From positions 1-6,027 of the forward strand of contig JAQVLS010000109.1 in the NCBI GenBank assembly GCA_028704035.1: 6,027 nucleotides of DNA, given 5' to 3'. Position 1 is the first letter of the stretch. Each line of letters begins with the position of its first letter. The stretch comes from Desulfotomaculaceae bacterium. GTDB taxonomy: Bacteria; Bacillota; Desulfotomaculia; Desulfotomaculales; Pelotomaculaceae. Below the pieces are notes generated by a model. That model was not told the DNA's origin. It did not search any database and saw only the letters and a list, made by a program, of their open reading frames with translations. Made by a program: the position numbers and the translations under genes. Positions 5,216 through 6,027 of the stretch are shown piece by piece.

Positions 5216-5422
5216 TTGAAGGTTTTATTGCTTACTATGATCAGGATATACCAACTACTTTTATCACCGCTGAAAAAGCCCAGTTGCCGTTTTTATCCCA
5301 CGTGTTCGCATTATGCGCTGCAGGCGGTGGAAAAGTACGGTGTTTTTAAGGGATCCCGGATGACCCTGGCCAGGCTGGCGAAATGCCATCCGTTTCATCC
5401 CGGGGGATACGATCCGGTATAA
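5216..5422 (+). CDS. yidD: Membrane protein insertion efficiency factor YidD
   Basis: YidD is a small membrane-associated protein that aids insertion of inner-membrane proteins, usually encoded between rnpA and yidC. The 68-residue product has an amphipathic N-terminal segment (MKVLLLTMIRIYQLLLSPL, 1-19). The family signature follows: PSCRFYPTCSHYALQAVEKYG (22-42) and KCHPFHPGGYDPV (56-68), with conserved Cys 24, 30 and 57. TTG at 5216-5218 was chosen because it gives the family N-terminus (MK-LL-) and length, and AAAGGTGA at 5204-5211 serves as ribosome binding site. The internal ATG at 5237 would remove seven residues and has no such site. The start lies 4 bases after the rnpA stop, so translation is likely coupled. 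The precise mechanism of YidD is not known. Confidence 0.94.
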   Translation: MKVLLLTMIRIYQLLLSPLKKPSCRFYPTCSHYALQAVEKYGVFKGSRMTLARLAKCHPFHPGGYDPV

Positions 5423-5462
5423 AACAGTATAAAAAAGCCGCTCGACTTTTAATAGTCCATTT

Positions 5463-5469
5463 AAGGAGG
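5463..5469 (+). promoter_or_regulatory. yidC ribosome binding site
   Basis: AAGGAGG is a near-perfect Shine-Dalgarno sequence. It is 8 bases from ATT (5478), 5 from ATA (5475) and 32 from the first in-frame ATG (5502). Its position argues that translation begins at a non-standard codon rather than at the ATG. Confidence 0.8.
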
Positions 5470-5477
5470 CGGAAATA

Positions 5478-6027
5478 ATTTTTCAAAGTATTATCGATGG
5501 GATGGCCTGGCTTTTAAATAATCTCTATTATTTTACCAGTTCTGTAGGTCTTCCCAGTTATGCGTTGGCTATAATACTGCTTACTATCCTGATCAAAGTA
5601 GTTCTTTACCCGCTAACGCAGAAACAAATGAAGTCTATGATGGGCATGCAGAGGATCCAGCCAAAAATCAAGGAAATCCAAGATAAATGGAAAAAAAAGG
5701 ATCCGAAAAAAATGCAGGAAGAGATTATGAAGCTGTACAAGGAGCACAATATCAATCCTGCTGCAGGCTGTTTGCCGCTTTTAATCCAAATGCCGATTCT
5801 AATAGCCCTGTATCGGTCCTTATTTACTTTTGACTATGTAAATCCAGCTCATGCGACTTTTTTTTGGCTGCCAAACTTGTCTGACAAGGATCCTTTCTTC
5901 ATATTACCTGTTTTGGCGGGAGTAACAACTTATTTTCAATCAAAGATGACGATGACAGGCAATGATCCGACACAAAGAATGATGATGTACACCATGCCGG
6001 TGTTTATCGGGTGGATATCAACCACTA
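5478..6027 (+). CDS. yidC: Membrane protein insertase YidC/OxaA, N-terminal part (runs off right edge)
   Basis: YidC inserts and folds membrane proteins, alone or with SecYEG. 183 codons are visible. There is no lipoprotein signal or large periplasmic domain; the protein opens directly into the insertase core. The first conserved membrane segment is GLPSYALAIILLTILIKVVL (24-43), with K40 at the place of the groove arginine (R73 of B. subtilis SpoIIIJ). Next come the charged cytoplasmic hairpin (about 48-90), NPAAGCLPLLIQMPILIALY (93-112), the WLPNLSDKDPFFILPVLAG segment (130-148) and TQRMMMYTMPVF (165-176). The frame is open from 5433 but has no ATG, GTG or TTG before 5502. I placed the start at ATT 5478-5480, giving MFQSIIDGMAWLL, which resembles starts of short clostridial YidC proteins. 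ATA at 5475 or ATG at 5502 are alternatives. The gene follows yidD after a 55-base gap. Confidence 0.92.
   Translation, partial: MFQSIIDGMAWLLNNLYYFTSSVGLPSYALAIILLTILIKVVLYPLTQKQMKSMMGMQRIQPKIKEIQDKWKKKDPKKMQEEIMKLYKEHNINPAAGCLPLLIQMPILIALYRSLFTFDYVNPAHATFFWLPNLSDKDPFFILPVLAGVTTYFQSKMTMTGNDPTQRMMMYTMPVFIGWISTT

Noticed and set aside
5430..5450. Terminator between yidD and yidC
   Set aside because: AAAAG and CTTTT can pair, but the stem is short and AT-only apart from one pair, and the genes look like one operon.

Overview
This window is the chromosome replication origin (oriC) region of a low-to-moderate GC Gram-positive bacterium (Firmicutes), probably in the Clostridia. The evidence is the gene order, the presence of remB (DUF370), strong AGGAGG-type ribosome binding sites, Firmicute-type DnaA and RecF sequences, and a YidC with no lipoprotein signal peptide. 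The sequence alone does not fix genus or species. A Peptococcaceae/Desulfotomaculum-like relative is a guess.

Layout: genes diverge from an intergenic region at about 4290-4605. The leftward (minus-strand) block is dnaA (2961-4289), dnaN (1621-2733), recF (501-1616), remB (251-499) and the 5' end of gyrB (205 to beyond base 1). The rightward block is rpmH (4606-4740), rnpA (4879-5211), yidD (5216-5422) and the 5' part of yidC (5478 to beyond 6027). The leftward block supplies the initiator, sliding clamp, recombination mediator, a small DNA-binding regulator and gyrase. The rightward block supplies ribosomal protein L34, the RNase P protein and two membrane-protein biogenesis factors. The S4-domain gene yaaA (rlbA), which lies between dnaN and recF in Bacillus subtilis, is absent here.

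Origin: oriC looks bipartite, with DnaA boxes on both sides of dnaA. The upstream lobe (about 4365-4470) holds a perfect TTATCCACA box and two one-mismatch boxes. One of these covers the -35 element of the predicted dnaA promoter, which suggests autoregulation. The downstream lobe, between dnaA and dnaN, looks like the unwinding module. Two tandem boxes point at seven uninterrupted 3'-GAT-5' trinucleotides (a DnaA-trio tract), followed by AT-rich DNA running up to the dnaN ribosome binding site.

Expression: a near-consensus sigma-A promoter drives rpmH. A strong hairpin starts at the rpmH stop codon and may set the ratio of L34 to RnpA. Start codons are unusual: gyrB, recF, rpmH and yidD use TTG, and yidC appears to use ATT. 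No phage, insertion sequence, CRISPR or defence system is visible. The gene content is conserved core; the points of interest are in the cis-acting DNA and start-codon choice.
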